Below, piece after piece: positions 17,417 through 26,126 of a DNA stretch of 33,518 nt; positions within the stretch are counted from its first letter, which is position 1, and each line of letters starts with the position of its first letter. Where the stretch lies: contig CAYOEV010000028.1 of assembly GCA_964403075.1 (NCBI GenBank), positions 1 to 33,518 on the forward strand, in the 5' to 3' direction. This DNA comes from CAYOEV01 sp964403075 (GTDB lineage: Bacteria; Bacteroidota; Bacteroidia; Cytophagales; Cyclobacteriaceae). The position numbers and the translations under genes are program-made. The notes under the pieces are model-generated. The model saw nothing but the letters and a program-made list of their open reading frames with translations, was not told where the DNA came from and searched no databases.

Positions 17417-18502
17417 ATGAATACTACCAACGTTCGGTTTGATAATAAGCTCGATGCCTTGTTTACCCAAACACTCAACAAGCGCATCAAGGGCTATTTT
17501 AAAGAAAATAACCTGGCCCCCCAAGCAAATGCGGCCATGGTTGCCAAAACGTTGGCCATGTTGGCCATTTATTTTGTGCCCTATTCTTTGGTCTTGTCAG
17601 GGGTTGTTGTATCACTGCCTTTATTGTTTTTCTTGTACATAGTCATGGGTGTAGGTACGGCGGGCATTGGGTTCAGTGTCATGCACGACGCCATTCACGG
17701 GGCCTATTCTACCAACCGCTACGTCAATCAAATTTTAGGTTACACATTGAACCTGATGGGAGGCAATGCCACCAACTGGAAAATTCAGCACAACGTGCTT
17801 CATCATACTTTTACGAACATTGCCGGACATGACGAAGACGTTTCACCAAAACCAATCTTGCGTTTTTCTCCTGACAACAAAAGGCTGCCTATGCACAAAT
17901 ATCAACACATCTATGCCTGGTTTCTATACGGCATGATGACGATCAGTTGGATCCTTATGAAAGATATTGTGCAGATGATCAGGTATACACGTTCGGGACT
18001 GCTAATCAAACAAAAAGCGCTTTGGCAAGCCTGGATCTGGGTGATATCGTCAAAAATATTTTATTTCTCCTACGCGTTGATTTTACCTATCCTAATGACA
18101 CCATTCCTTTGGTGGCAAGTGCTTTTGGCATTCTTACTTATGCATTACGTGGCTGGTTTCCTCTTAGGCATCGTATTTCAGCCGGCGCATGTATTGGCAG
18201 ACAATACGTTTGTTCAACCCAATGAAAAAGGCCAAGTTGCTCAGAATTTTACGGTGCATCAGTTAATGACTACTAGTAATTTTGCGCCTATGAATCGATT
18301 ATTGTCGTGGTATGTGGGGGGACTTAACTTCCAAATTGAGCATCATCTATTTCCCAATATCTGTCACATCCACTACCGCCATCTGTCCCCTATCGTTCAA
18401 CAAACTGCCGAGGAGTTTGGTGTACCCTACAAATCAATTCCTACCTTCGGTCAGGCACTTCGCATGCACGGTAAAATGTTATACCTACTTGGCAACAGTT
18501 GA
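17417..18502 (+). CDS. Membrane fatty acid (acyl-CoA type) desaturase
   Basis: A 361-residue integral membrane diiron desaturase. The three histidine clusters are all present: HDAIHG (~90-95), HNVLHH (~125-130) and QIEHH (~310), the last being the QxxHH form seen in front-end (delta-5/delta-6, linoleoyl-CoA-like) desaturases. Hydrophobic segments at ~45-80 and ~175-250 give the usual two membrane-spanning pairs. No cytochrome b5 domain is fused, so electrons must come from a separate carrier. The likely role is adding a double bond to membrane fatty acids, for example in cold adaptation; regiospecificity cannot be read from sequence. The preceding RRM terminator makes it a separate unit, and it converges on miaE with 71 bases between the genes. 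Confidence 0.94.
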   Translation: MNTTNVRFDNKLDALFTQTLNKRIKGYFKENNLAPQANAAMVAKTLAMLAIYFVPYSLVLSGVVVSLPLLFFLYIVMGVGTAGIGFSVMHDAIHGAYSTNRYVNQILGYTLNLMGGNATNWKIQHNVLHHTFTNIAGHDEDVSPKPILRFSPDNKRLPMHKYQHIYAWFLYGMMTISWILMKDIVQMIRYTRSGLLIKQKALWQAWIWVISSKIFYFSYALILPILMTPFLWWQVLLAFLLMHYVAGFLLGIVFQPAHVLADNTFVQPNEKGQVAQNFTVHQLMTTSNFAPMNRLLSWYVGGLNFQIEHHLFPNICHIHYRHLSPIVQQTAEEFGVPYKSIPTFGQALRMHGKMLYLLGNS

Positions 18503-18573
18503 TGATGACAAATGCCATTCGTATGGAGGGGTGATGCCATCCAATTGTGTTTCCTTACAACAAGCCATAGGAC

Positions 18574-19173
18574 TCAGTGCATCCTGTCGCCCCTAATTTC
18601 CAGACTTTGAATAATTGCCGCCTCCATTTGCAGAAATTCTTTCCATCGTGCGTTGACCTGGACCTCCGGTAAGTATTTCTTGGCCAGACGAATGAAATTT
18701 ACGTAGTGTCCCGCTTCGCTCACCATAAGTTCGTAATAAAAGATTTGCAACTTAGAGTCAGGGATATGCTTCCATAGTAGTTTAAATCGCTCGCAACTTC
18801 TCGCTTCTATTAGCGCATTCATGAGTAATTTTTCTACCAATTGCTGTTCTCTTGATCCTCCCTTTTTCAATCGCTTACTCAGTTCAGTGACATATTCATC
18901 CTTCCTTGGCTTATCAAGTTTATAGCCGCGTTTTTTCATCTCTTCCATTACGCGTTCAAAATGGCTCCATTCTTCCGCTACCACAGGTGTTAAAACCTCC
19001 ACCAGTTCCTGTTTGTCCGGAAATTGGATGATAAGCGAAATGCAGGAGGAGGCTGCCTTTTGCTCACAATAAGCATGGTCGATCAGGATGTCTTCAATCT
19101 TCATCGAAGCAATACTTACCCATCGTGGGTCAGTCGGCAACTCAAGCCCTAAAATGGTCTTTTCTGCGTTCAT
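18574..19173 (-). CDS. miaE: tRNA-(ms2io6A37) hydroxylase, MiaE family
   Basis: About 199 residues with the ferritin-like four-helix fold of MiaE. The diiron ligands can be followed: Glu37 in YCEQKA, the ExxH in EEWSHFERV (~68-71), a Glu in the helix EARSCERF and a second ExxH in SEAGHYVNF. MiaE hydroxylates the isopentenyl side chain of modified A37 in tRNA and needs O2, so it suggests an aerobic organism that also carries MiaA and MiaB. The frame can start at a TTG (19182) that overlaps the porin stop, but the ATG at 19173 gives the normal N-terminus (MNAEKTILGLELPTDPRW) and is chosen. It is the last gene of lpxK-porin-miaE, lying 5 nt after the porin stop codon. Confidence 0.9.
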   Translation of the reverse strand: MNAEKTILGLELPTDPRWVSIASMKIEDILIDHAYCEQKAASSCISLIIQFPDKQELVEVLTPVVAEEWSHFERVMEEMKKRGYKLDKPRKDEYVTELSKRLKKGGSREQQLVEKLLMNALIEARSCERFKLLWKHIPDSKLQIFYYELMVSEAGHYVNFIRLAKKYLPEVQVNARWKEFLQMEAAIIQSLEIRGDRMH

Positions 19174-19178
19174 CTCTA

Positions 19179-21047
19179 TCAATCAAAAAATAACCAGCGC
19201 ACACCTAAATCAAAGGTACGTCGCTGACCAGGATAATAAGGTGATGCCATGTAACCATCGTTGGTGGCCTGATTGACATGTGTAACCTTCACCATCAGCG
19301 ATAAATTCAAAATATCCATGATGAGAAAAAAATCAGCACTGACGTAACTCTTAAGTTCAAAATCATCCTGCACATAAAATTGTTGAATCACCGGATCGTA
19401 CTGATGCCCGAAATAACCGGATCGGGCGAAGACATTGAACCCAATATTCACCGGGACGGAATTTCTAAACCATTGACCCTCCCAAAAAAGTCTTCCCGCA
19501 TAGCTAAAAGCCGGTAAACGAACCACATCACCGGCTCCTCCCGATACATTGGACAGCACCACCCGATTATCAAGACGAAATCCTTCATTGAATCTGTTGA
19601 GCAGTGATGCGTTAATATCACCGCCTAATTCGGTGATAAAAATACCAGCATTGGCCTGAAATGGCTCCACTTTTCGCAGTCCGTTTTCTTCAAACTCCTG
19701 GTAATAGATGTAATTGGTCACTGTATTTATTCGTCCAAAGGGTTGCAGGTCAATGGCCCCTAAACCCAGCTTCATCCGGCCTTCAAATTCATTCAAAAAT
19801 ACCGGGCTGAAATCATTGGTCCAATCATGGTGATTCCCTGCAAATTGCAAGTCGAGAAAAGTGGGTAGACGATTGGAAGACCGATAGTCCAGTTGCACCA
19901 CGTCGGTACCCAAAGAACCGCGTAGGTTATACGCGCCTTCTACCGAAAGCATGCCATCACCCTCGAGGGTAAACCGTTTGTTATTTAACCGCAGGTATGC
20001 GCCCACATAATTCTCACTTCTTTGGTTGACGAGCAGCGCAGTGGTATTGTATTGAAGCGCACGACGCATGGCAAAAAACCGGTAGAAAACACCGCCAATA
20101 TTGCCTTTTAATCCGGCTTCGTTATCAAAACTCTGATATTCAGTCTTTTCATCAATACCCGTACTGTCTGTTAAAAAGCCACCCGGATAGAATAAATCGT
20201 ATGCGCTTGATTCCCTTTCGTCTGCATACTTGTAGGCCTGTTGGGCAAACTTCATTTCGTGATACAATTGGAAGCCTGAGCCTAATTTGAATTGTTGCAT
20301 TAGATGAACCCGGAATCTTCTGTCCTGAGAAGTGGCATTACGCAACTGTATCTGGGCGTCCTCATATTGAAACAACTCAATGTCCAACGAATCTGAGGTG
20401 CTGAAAGTCACCCCGCCAGTTTCTGCTATATCAAATACCATGTTGCTTATACTTACCAGGACGTCATATTTTTCACTTGGATGTTCATAAAAGCTGTAAA
20501 CATCAAAAATTGAACTTTCGAGACGTCTGTCGCCCTCTTCGGAGAGTCCGTTTTGTTTATCTGCGGTGATGCGGTGGGTATCGAAGCCCACATTCCAGTG
20601 GTCGTTGATGTTACGGGAAAAACTTATATCTATGGTGGTTCGGTTGGCGCCAGCCAGAATTACTCCCAGATCAATAAAGGGTGACTTGGTATCGTAAACT
20701 CTGAAATTGTCGGTTTTTGGAAAGTAAGGATCGTAGGTGTCCATACCCAGTGTTCGTCCTGGCTGGTCCGGATTAAAGCGACTGTAAAAGAGGTCGAACA
20801 ATGGACTACCCAATGAGCCCAGACTTTGATAACGTCGGAAGCGTTGGTCATATACATCGTATTGTTCCATGCCGTAAATAGAAGTGTCAATAACCCCAAA
20901 CGCCTCCAGCTTGTTATTCTTGATGGCTGAAGCCTCTGCGACCAAAGTCGTGGTAGCAGAATAGACATTCTTGGTGGAGTCGTCTACGATCTGACCAATA
21001 GCTACGACGGGAATCAAGAAGCAAAATAGAACGTGTATTACCTTCAC
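19179..21047 (-). CDS. Putative outer-membrane porin (Porin_10-like)
   Basis: A 622-residue outer-membrane protein. The N-terminus is a signal peptide (KVIHVLFCFLIPVVAIGQ). The segment LEAFGVIDTSIYGMEQYDVYDQRFRRYQSLGSLGSPLF and the following FYSRFNPDQPG resemble the start of the Bacteroidota putative-porin family (Porin_10). The rest alternates amphipathic strands and polar turns and ends with an aromatic strand (DLGVRWLFFD), as barrels do. The start is GTG at 21047; no ATG is available nearby. Only 14 nt separate it from the lpxK stop and it abuts miaE, so all three are probably cotranscribed. Substrate is unknown. Confidence 0.85.
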   Translation of the reverse strand: MKVIHVLFCFLIPVVAIGQIVDDSTKNVYSATTTLVAEASAIKNNKLEAFGVIDTSIYGMEQYDVYDQRFRRYQSLGSLGSPLFDLFYSRFNPDQPGRTLGMDTYDPYFPKTDNFRVYDTKSPFIDLGVILAGANRTTIDISFSRNINDHWNVGFDTHRITADKQNGLSEEGDRRLESSIFDVYSFYEHPSEKYDVLVSISNMVFDIAETGGVTFSTSDSLDIELFQYEDAQIQLRNATSQDRRFRVHLMQQFKLGSGFQLYHEMKFAQQAYKYADERESSAYDLFYPGGFLTDSTGIDEKTEYQSFDNEAGLKGNIGGVFYRFFAMRRALQYNTTALLVNQRSENYVGAYLRLNNKRFTLEGDGMLSVEGAYNLRGSLGTDVVQLDYRSSNRLPTFLDLQFAGNHHDWTNDFSPVFLNEFEGRMKLGLGAIDLQPFGRINTVTNYIYYQEFEENGLRKVEPFQANAGIFITELGGDINASLLNRFNEGFRLDNRVVLSNVSGGAGDVVRLPAFSYAGRLFWEGQWFRNSVPVNIGFNVFARSGYFGHQYDPVIQQFYVQDDFELKSYVSADFFLIMDILNLSLMVKVTHVNQATNDGYMASPYYPGQRRTFDLGVRWLFFD

Positions 21048-21061
21048 TTATGTAAAACTAA

Positions 21062-22045
21062 TTAGACTTTACGGAGCATGGTTTTAAGTTTATTATCTCC
21101 TTGCCAAACAAAGGCTTCTATTGGCCAATAGCTCCATGGAATAGTTTGCCAATCCTCAAAGGCGTTAATTTTTACATAATCCTTAAAGGTTGTCAGTATC
21201 CATCCGTTGTCCGCGCGAACTGCCTCTGCTATTGAAGACAGGTCATTTAAAGTATACCGATGATGATCCCGGAAAGACCATTCCCTGACCACCATGAATT
21301 GTTGCTGCACCTGTTGAAAAAACGACGAGTTGTCTGCAAGCCCGGCCACCACATGCACCGGTTTTTCCGGAGTGACCTTGCCATTGACCGGCACAATGGG
21401 ACCGTACCTCACACCGGCTCTGAAAACAGGTAATGCGATGACAGTCGGCACAGGCACGGGCACGATGGATTTGGTGATGATGCAGGCATCGGCTCTTTTC
21501 CATCCGGTCTGGCGCTCTCTTAGTCGACCGGCAGGCAATAGATGGTCTTTCCAAAAGGGCGCGTGCCCAGTGGTTAAAACGAGGTATAAATCTGCCCGCA
21601 ATTTTCGGTGTTGAAAGCCATCGTCAAGCACTACCAAATCTACCTCCGGAGCCTTCAGCTTGATCTGCCGTAGGGCAGCCACACGATCCTCGCCAACAAA
21701 AACCCTGACAGATGGGGCGAAGTCCAAAAAATAACCCAGTGGTTCATCTCCTACCGTTTCCGCTGAATCAAGTGACTGCACTTCTTTGAATCCTCTGGTT
21801 TTTCGTCCATACCCTCGGCTCAGAGTTGCCATTCGCCAGCCCTCTTCCATTCCCATCTTGAGTAAATACGCCACAATGGGGGTTTTTCCAGTACCACCAA
21901 CCGATAGGTTACCCACAACAACCGTTTTGGGACTGTCCAAATGAGTGGATATCCAGAGGCCTGAATCGTACAGATAGTTTCTGATTTTGGTCACGCAATC
22001 GTATATAATTGCAAAAGGAAAAAGCAACCATTGCCACCACTTCAT
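21062..22045 (-). CDS. lpxK: Tetraacyldisaccharide 4'-kinase (lipid A synthesis)
   Basis: A 327-residue membrane-associated kinase of normal length. It has the N-terminal hydrophobic helix typical of LpxK (WWQWLLFPFAIIYDCV), a P-loop in VVGNLSVGGTGKTP (~43-56), SRGYGRKTRG (~79-88) and the family motif DDGFQHRKL (~141-149). LpxK phosphorylates the 4' position of the tetraacyl-disaccharide-1-phosphate at the cytoplasmic face of the inner membrane, completing lipid IVA, so the organism makes lipid A. It is the first gene of lpxK-porin-miaE. Its ATG (22045) is only 12 nt from the divergent nif3-like ATG, and a perfect -7 motif for it lies inside the nif3-like coding region. Confidence 0.96.
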   Translation of the reverse strand: MKWWQWLLFPFAIIYDCVTKIRNYLYDSGLWISTHLDSPKTVVVGNLSVGGTGKTPIVAYLLKMGMEEGWRMATLSRGYGRKTRGFKEVQSLDSAETVGDEPLGYFLDFAPSVRVFVGEDRVAALRQIKLKAPEVDLVVLDDGFQHRKLRADLYLVLTTGHAPFWKDHLLPAGRLRERQTGWKRADACIITKSIVPVPVPTVIALPVFRAGVRYGPIVPVNGKVTPEKPVHVVAGLADNSSFFQQVQQQFMVVREWSFRDHHRYTLNDLSSIAEAVRADNGWILTTFKDYVKINAFEDWQTIPWSYWPIEAFVWQGDNKLKTMLRKV

Positions 22046-22057
22046 TCAAAATCCATT

Positions 22058-23152
22058 ATGACGGTCAAAGATATAGCAAGCACTTTAGAGGATTGGGCTC
22101 CTCTCAGTCTTCAAGCTTCCTATGATAACTGTGGATTGTTGGTTGGCGACCCTTCTCAGCAGGTAACGCAAGTAATTGTTTCTTTGGATACGACAGAGGC
22201 GGTGGTGGAAGAAGCCATAGCTAAAGGTGCCCAAATGATTGTCAGCCATCACCCTCTGATATTCAAAGGGTTGAAGCAAATGACCACTAACCACTGGGTA
22301 GAACGCACCGTGAGGCGAGCAGTGAATAATGACATTGCCATTTATGCCCTGCATACCAATTTGGATCAGGTACGTACCGGCGTAAATCAGAAAATATGTG
22401 AAAAGCTTGAACTGGAAAATTATAGAATATTGGCACCCAGCACGAATAGCCTGTGCAAGTTGGTTACGTTCGTCCCGGATAGCGCAGTCGACAGGGTCAG
22501 AGAGGCTTTGTTTCAGGCAGGCGTGGGCAACATAGGCCATTATGACCGATGCAGTTTTATTTCCACCGGTGAGGGTACCTTTCGGCCCTCAGTCACTGCA
22601 CAACCCCATTTTGGTTCTGCCAACAAAGAAGAGCGGGTGAAGGAAAAACGTCTTGAAGTGCTGATGACAAAAAATCAGACCGCTGAGGTTTTGGCACACC
22701 TGCGCAGTGCGCACCCTTATGAGGAAGTGGCTTTTTACCTGACGGACTTGACCAATGAAAACCAGGATGTGGGGGCTGGTATGGTGGGAGAGCTGAATGC
22801 CCCCATGCAGACAGATAAATTCATTGAGTTCTTGAAAGATCAAATGGAATTACCTTTAATCAGACATACCAAACTCTTCAAGACACATGTCAGCAGAATT
22901 GCGGTTTGTGGTGGTGCAGGTGCTTTCCTTTTAAGTAGAGCCGTGAGTACCCGTGCGGATGTGCTGATAACATCAGATTTTAAATATCACGACTTTTTTG
23001 AAGCCAATGATGAAATCATTTTAGCTGATATCGGTCACTATGAGAGTGAGATATTCACAAAGGAATTAATACGTGAGTACTTGAGTAAAAAAATGACTAA
23101 TATTGCGTTTCATTTGTCCGGGGTGGTCACCAACCCTGTCCACTATAGTTAA
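22058..23152 (+). CDS. Nif3-like dinuclear metal centre protein (YbgI/YqfO type)
   Basis: 364 residues from the ATG at 22058. The frame runs back to a TTG at 22031, but that would overlap lpxK and add nine non-conserved residues. Metal-binding residues are visible: SHHPLIFKG (His64-His65), ALHTNLDQV, and near the C-terminus DIGHYESE. The longer form (about 365 residues rather than 250) contains the middle PII/CutA-like insert typical of the YqfO subgroup (LVTFVPDSAVDRVREALFQAG ... LRSAHPYEEVAFYL). Proteins of this family are hexameric toroids. They are often labelled GTP cyclohydrolase 1 type 2 homologs, but a general cellular function is not settled. It is followed by the zinc-ribbon gene after 6 nt, a neighbour pair conserved in many bacteria. 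Confidence 0.93.
   Translation: MTVKDIASTLEDWAPLSLQASYDNCGLLVGDPSQQVTQVIVSLDTTEAVVEEAIAKGAQMIVSHHPLIFKGLKQMTTNHWVERTVRRAVNNDIAIYALHTNLDQVRTGVNQKICEKLELENYRILAPSTNSLCKLVTFVPDSAVDRVREALFQAGVGNIGHYDRCSFISTGEGTFRPSVTAQPHFGSANKEERVKEKRLEVLMTKNQTAEVLAHLRSAHPYEEVAFYLTDLTNENQDVGAGMVGELNAPMQTDKFIEFLKDQMELPLIRHTKLFKTHVSRIAVCGGAGAFLLSRAVSTRADVLITSDFKYHDFFEANDEIILADIGHYESEIFTKELIREYLSKKMTNIAFHLSGVVTNPVHYS
22066..22073 (-). promoter_or_regulatory. Candidate lpxK -7 element inside the nif3-like gene
   Basis: On the minus strand the sequence is TATCTTTG, an exact match to TAnnTTTG, 20 bases before the lpxK ATG. It predicts a short leader of about 14 bases. No convincing -33 box is present. It overlaps codons 3-6 of the nif3-like gene. 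Confidence 0.4.
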
Positions 23153-23158
23153 TATTTG

Positions 23159-23947
23159 ATGGAACAAACTGTCGCTCAAAAGCTAGAAGCCTTACAAAAA
23201 TTACAAACCATTGACTCCAGCATCGACGATATCCACAAGGTTCGTGGTGCTTTGCCTGAAGAGATCAGTGATCTCGAAGATGAAATTGTAGGGTATCAAA
23301 CACGAATTGATAAGCAGCAAAACGAGATACAGGAAATGGAATCCGGCATTGAAGCCAATAGGGTGGCCATTAAGGATGCGGAAAAGCTGGTCAAGAAGTA
23401 CGAAGAGCAACAGATGAATGTTCGTAACAACAGAGAGTACGACGCCATCACCAAAGAGATTGAACTGCAGCAACTGGAAGTGCAAATCCTGGAAAAGCGC
23501 ATCAAGGAGTCCTTTGCCAAAATCGAGGAAAAGAAAGAGGAAATGGACAAAACCGTGGGTGTGAAATCTGAGCGTGAGAAAGATCTGCAATCGAAAAGGG
23601 ATGAACTGGCAAATATTTCCAAAGAGTCCGAATCGGACGAACAAAAACTGGAAAAGGACCGAGCCAAGGCGAGCAAGCATATTGAAGAACGACTAATTAG
23701 ATCGTACGAAAAAATTAGAAACAATATGCGTAATGGTTTGGCTGTGGTCCCTGTACAGCGTGGAGCCTGCGGTGGTTGTTTCAATATAGTACCTCCACAG
23801 ACGCAGGCAGAAATTCGTGAGAAAAAGAAAATTATCGTCTGCGAACACTGTGGAAGAATCTTTTCCGAGGTGGAAGACGAAGTTGTAGAAGAGGCCAAGA
23901 AGCCCAAACGCAGAACCAAGCGCGAAACTACCGTAAAGAAGAAATAA
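23159..23947 (+). CDS. Coiled-coil zinc-ribbon protein (C4-type, CT398/DUF164-like)
   Basis: 262 residues from the ATG at 23159; the upstream TTG at 23156 adds only one residue. Residues ~5-175 form a long, highly charged helical hairpin, dense in Glu/Lys heptads (e.g. EEKKEEMDKTVGVKSEREKD). Residues ~195-240 are a zinc ribbon with two CxxC pairs, CGGC and CEHC, in GACGGCFNIVPPQTQ and IIVCEHCGRIF. The C-terminus is a basic tail (KPKRRTKRETTVKKK). Related proteins such as Chlamydia CT398 bind sigma-54 and secretion factors, and Helicobacter HP0958 (FlgZ) binds RNA and RpoN; whether this applies here is unknown. It forms a two-gene unit with the nif3-like gene. Confidence 0.88.
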   Translation: MEQTVAQKLEALQKLQTIDSSIDDIHKVRGALPEEISDLEDEIVGYQTRIDKQQNEIQEMESGIEANRVAIKDAEKLVKKYEEQQMNVRNNREYDAITKEIELQQLEVQILEKRIKESFAKIEEKKEEMDKTVGVKSEREKDLQSKRDELANISKESESDEQKLEKDRAKASKHIEERLIRSYEKIRNNMRNGLAVVPVQRGACGGCFNIVPPQTQAEIREKKKIIVCEHCGRIFSEVEDEVVEEAKKPKRRTKRETTVKKK

Positions 23948-24049
23948 GCCGATGCGCACAACCCAGTGTTAATGGAGGTATTGTTGGCTTTTTTTATTCG
24001 ATCCTATTTATCATATCCCTGGGAAGTTCACACCACTATTTCGCAGTGA

Positions 24050-24595
24050 TCATCTCACCCCTTGGTCTGGATGTTTCCCTTTTATCGGGCGGAAAAAGTC
24101 CTTGATCGTTTCGATCTCCTCGTCCATATTCCCCTGGGTATATATTGGCTCACTCAATATTACCGTTTTGGTACTGTAATCAAAACCAACGAGTACCATC
24201 GGTACATTTGCTTTTTCCGCGATCCTGTAAAAACCTGTTTTCCATTGAGGCGCGTAGGCGCGTGTGCCTTCTGGCGTGATGGTCATGATGAATTCATCAA
24301 GTGTATTGAAATACATTACCACCTGGTCCACCAGGTTCATGTTGCGGTTGCGGTCCACCGGATGACCTCGAGAAATTTTCAAAAACCAGCCCACTAACGG
24401 GATCTTAAAGAGTGATTTTTTAGCCAAAAAATGTGGCTTAAATTCCAGTAACTCCTTAGCAATATATCCGACCGGAAAGTCCCAACTGCTCGTATGAGGC
24501 GCGACAATTAGTAGATACTTCTTTAAATCAGGAGCTTTTCCTTCTATTTTCCAGCCCCAGAGCCAGTACAGGAATCTAAAAAAACGCTTTCCCAA
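24050..24595 (-). CDS. PlsC-like 1-acylglycerol-3-phosphate acyltransferase family protein
   Basis: A 181-residue acyltransferase of the PlsC superfamily. The catalytic H(x)4D motif is HTSSWD (His34, Asp39) and the phosphate-binding motif is PEGTR (~108-112), with the intervening hydrophobic segment KIPLVGWFLKISRGHPVDR. It is shorter than E. coli PlsC (245 residues) and matches the small Bacteroidota members of about 180-190 residues. It likely acylates lysophosphatidate or another lyso-lipid at the inner membrane. The start is a TTG at 24595, 6 nt after the accA stop; no ATG is available before the catalytic motif, and the N-terminal WLWGWKIEG agrees with this start. Cotranscription with accA links acyl-chain synthesis to acyl transfer. 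Confidence 0.88.
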   Translation of the reverse strand: MGKRFFRFLYWLWGWKIEGKAPDLKKYLLIVAPHTSSWDFPVGYIAKELLEFKPHFLAKKSLFKIPLVGWFLKISRGHPVDRNRNMNLVDQVVMYFNTLDEFIMTITPEGTRAYAPQWKTGFYRIAEKANVPMVLVGFDYSTKTVILSEPIYTQGNMDEEIETIKDFFRPIKGKHPDQGVR

Positions 24596-24601
24596 GTTGG
24601 T

Positions 24602-25546
24602 TTATTTATAAGCCCCCATGGCACAAAACTTTTGGATGCGTTCATTGATGCGCACTTCAGGGGTTTTGTTCAATAAGGCTTTTAACTCTGACAAGATGGT
24701 TGTTTTCAGTTCCTTAGCAGCTGTAACGTGGTCGGTGTGTGCCCCACCCAATGGTTCTTTAATTACGCCATCAATAAGCCCGTAGCTTTTCATGTCTAGT
24801 GAAGTTAGCTTGAGCGCCTCAGCTGCCTGTTCTTTATATTCCCAGCTTCTCCAAAGTATGGAAGAACATGATTCTGGGGATATCACGGAGTACCATGTAT
24901 TTTCCATCATCAATACCCGGTCGCCGATGGCAATTCCGAGAGCGCCTCCAGAGGCACCCTCTCCTATGATGATACAAATAACTGGCACTTTCAGCATGAA
25001 CATCTCTTTAAGGTTACGCGCAATCGCCTCACCCTGACCACGTTCTTCTGCCTCAAGTCCCGGAAAGGCTCCCGGAGTATCTATCAATGTGACGATGGGT
25101 TTGTTAAACTTCTCTGCCAACTTCATCAAGCGCAGGGCTTTCCTATAGCCTTCTGGGTTGGCCATGCCAAAGTTCCTCATCTGCCTTTGTTTGGTGTTCC
25201 TGCCTTTTTGCTGGCCGATGAACATGATGGTCTGACCACCAAGACGCCCAAAACCGCCTACCATGGCCTTGTCATCTTTTACCGCACGGTCGCCATGTAA
25301 TTCTACGAAGTCGTCTGTCAGCTCGTATATGTAATCTAGGGTGTAGGGACGATCGGGATGTCTGGAGAGTTGCACGCGCTGCCAGCGGGTCAAATTATCG
25401 AAAGTATCCTTTTTGAGTTTTTTGATACGCTTCTCCAATTCCTTTACAGCATCAGATACATCAACATCACTACGCTGAGCAAGCTCCTTCATGTCTCTCA
25501 GCTTATTTTCAAGCTCAATGATCGGCTTTTCAAATTCCAATTCCAT
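24602..25546 (-). CDS. accA: Acetyl-CoA carboxylase carboxyltransferase subunit alpha
   Basis: A 314-residue protein of standard AccA length. The N-terminal helical region (LEFEKPIIELENKLRDM) is followed by LSRHPDRPYTLDYI, the crotonase-like core with GQQKGRNTKQ, NFGMANPEGYRKALRLM, TLIDTPGAFPGLEAEERGQ, IIGEGASGGALGI and NTWYSVISPESCSSILW. All are signature segments of the alpha carboxyltransferase. With AccD it transfers the carboxyl group from biotin on AccB to acetyl-CoA, giving malonyl-CoA for fatty-acid synthesis. accD, accB and accC are not in the window. A CAAAACTA on the plus strand (25565-25572; TAGTTTTG on the minus) is a possible -7 element just upstream. The ATG at 25546 is unambiguous. 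Confidence 0.97.
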   Translation of the reverse strand: MELEFEKPIIELENKLRDMKELAQRSDVDVSDAVKELEKRIKKLKKDTFDNLTRWQRVQLSRHPDRPYTLDYIYELTDDFVELHGDRAVKDDKAMVGGFGRLGGQTIMFIGQQKGRNTKQRQMRNFGMANPEGYRKALRLMKLAEKFNKPIVTLIDTPGAFPGLEAEERGQGEAIARNLKEMFMLKVPVICIIIGEGASGGALGIAIGDRVLMMENTWYSVISPESCSSILWRSWEYKEQAAEALKLTSLDMKSYGLIDGVIKEPLGGAHTDHVTAAKELKTTILSELKALLNKTPEVRINERIQKFCAMGAYK

Positions 25547-25564
25547 GGTTTTTAATTAGAAACT

Positions 25565-25572
25565 CAAAACTA
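25565..25572 (-). promoter_or_regulatory. Candidate accA -7 element
   Basis: TAGTTTTG on the minus strand fits TAnnTTTG and lies 18 bases before the accA ATG, giving a leader of about 12 bases. The -33 region is not convincing. Confidence 0.3.
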
Positions 25573-25679
25573 AACAATATGGAATACACAGTTTGAGATC
25601 GCAATAGGCCATTCCGCTGATTTTCAAATTCGGTAGCGACTAATTTTCTATTTTCATTTTTTCAGGCTTAATTGTAGCC

Positions 25680-26126
25680 ATGCGTAGAACTTCTGCAAGC
25701 CTTGCCATCATTTGCATTGCGGCATATGCCGGTAATATGATTGCTATCGGCATTTCCCATGGACACTTTTGGCTGTCCCTACCGCCTGAAGTTTTTATGC
25801 AAGATTTTCAGCATAGGTTTCCCTATATCTTTGGGGCTACGGCTTTGACCTTATTCCCAGCATTGGCTAGTACCCTTTCAATGGTTGTCATACGTCGGGC
25901 AGAACGTGCCGTGCAGCGTGCCTGGTGGCGAGCCCTTTTGACACTGCTGGTGGTTGTGGTTATTTCATTGATTTATCATTTTCCGACCAATCTGATTTTT
26001 CTGGATCAAGGGTTTTCTGATGCTGAGGCGGTAAGTAGACTCAAAATTTGGCTGGGTTTACATTGGGTGCGTGTATCTTTCGCATTATGGAGTGCCGTGT
26101 ATGCCATTCGGGCGGTAAGGCTCTAA
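25680..26126 (+). CDS. Four-helix membrane protein, DUF1772-like
   Basis: A 148-residue protein with four hydrophobic segments at about 8-28, 49-70, 84-104 and 125-145. The pattern HFPTN in helix three and LGLHWVRVSFALWSAVYAI at the end resembles the DUF1772 (anthrone oxygenase-like) family, which has the same size and topology with conserved N and H/R residues in these places. I hold this only moderately, and an enzymatic function should not be assumed. It is divergent from accA with 133 bases between the starts. The ATG at 25680 precedes the first membrane helix directly. Confidence 0.6.
   Translation: MRRTSASLAIICIAAYAGNMIAIGISHGHFWLSLPPEVFMQDFQHRFPYIFGATALTLFPALASTLSMVVIRRAERAVQRAWWRALLTLLVVVVISLIYHFPTNLIFLDQGFSDAEAVSRLKIWLGLHWVRVSFALWSAVYAIRAVRL

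Noticed and set aside
22031..22057. TTG-start extension of the nif3-like gene
   Set aside because: It would overlap the lpxK start and adds residues not expected in the family; the ATG at 22058 gives the normal N-terminus.
23296..23961. Minus-strand frame of 221 residues opposite the zinc-ribbon gene
   Set aside because: A Ser/Phe-rich shadow of the Glu/Lys-rich coiled coil; no start context or motif.
23946..23996. Possible terminator after the zinc-ribbon gene
   Set aside because: A T-run is present (about 23989-23995), but the pairing AAGCC/GGCTT is short with a large loop; not strong enough to list.
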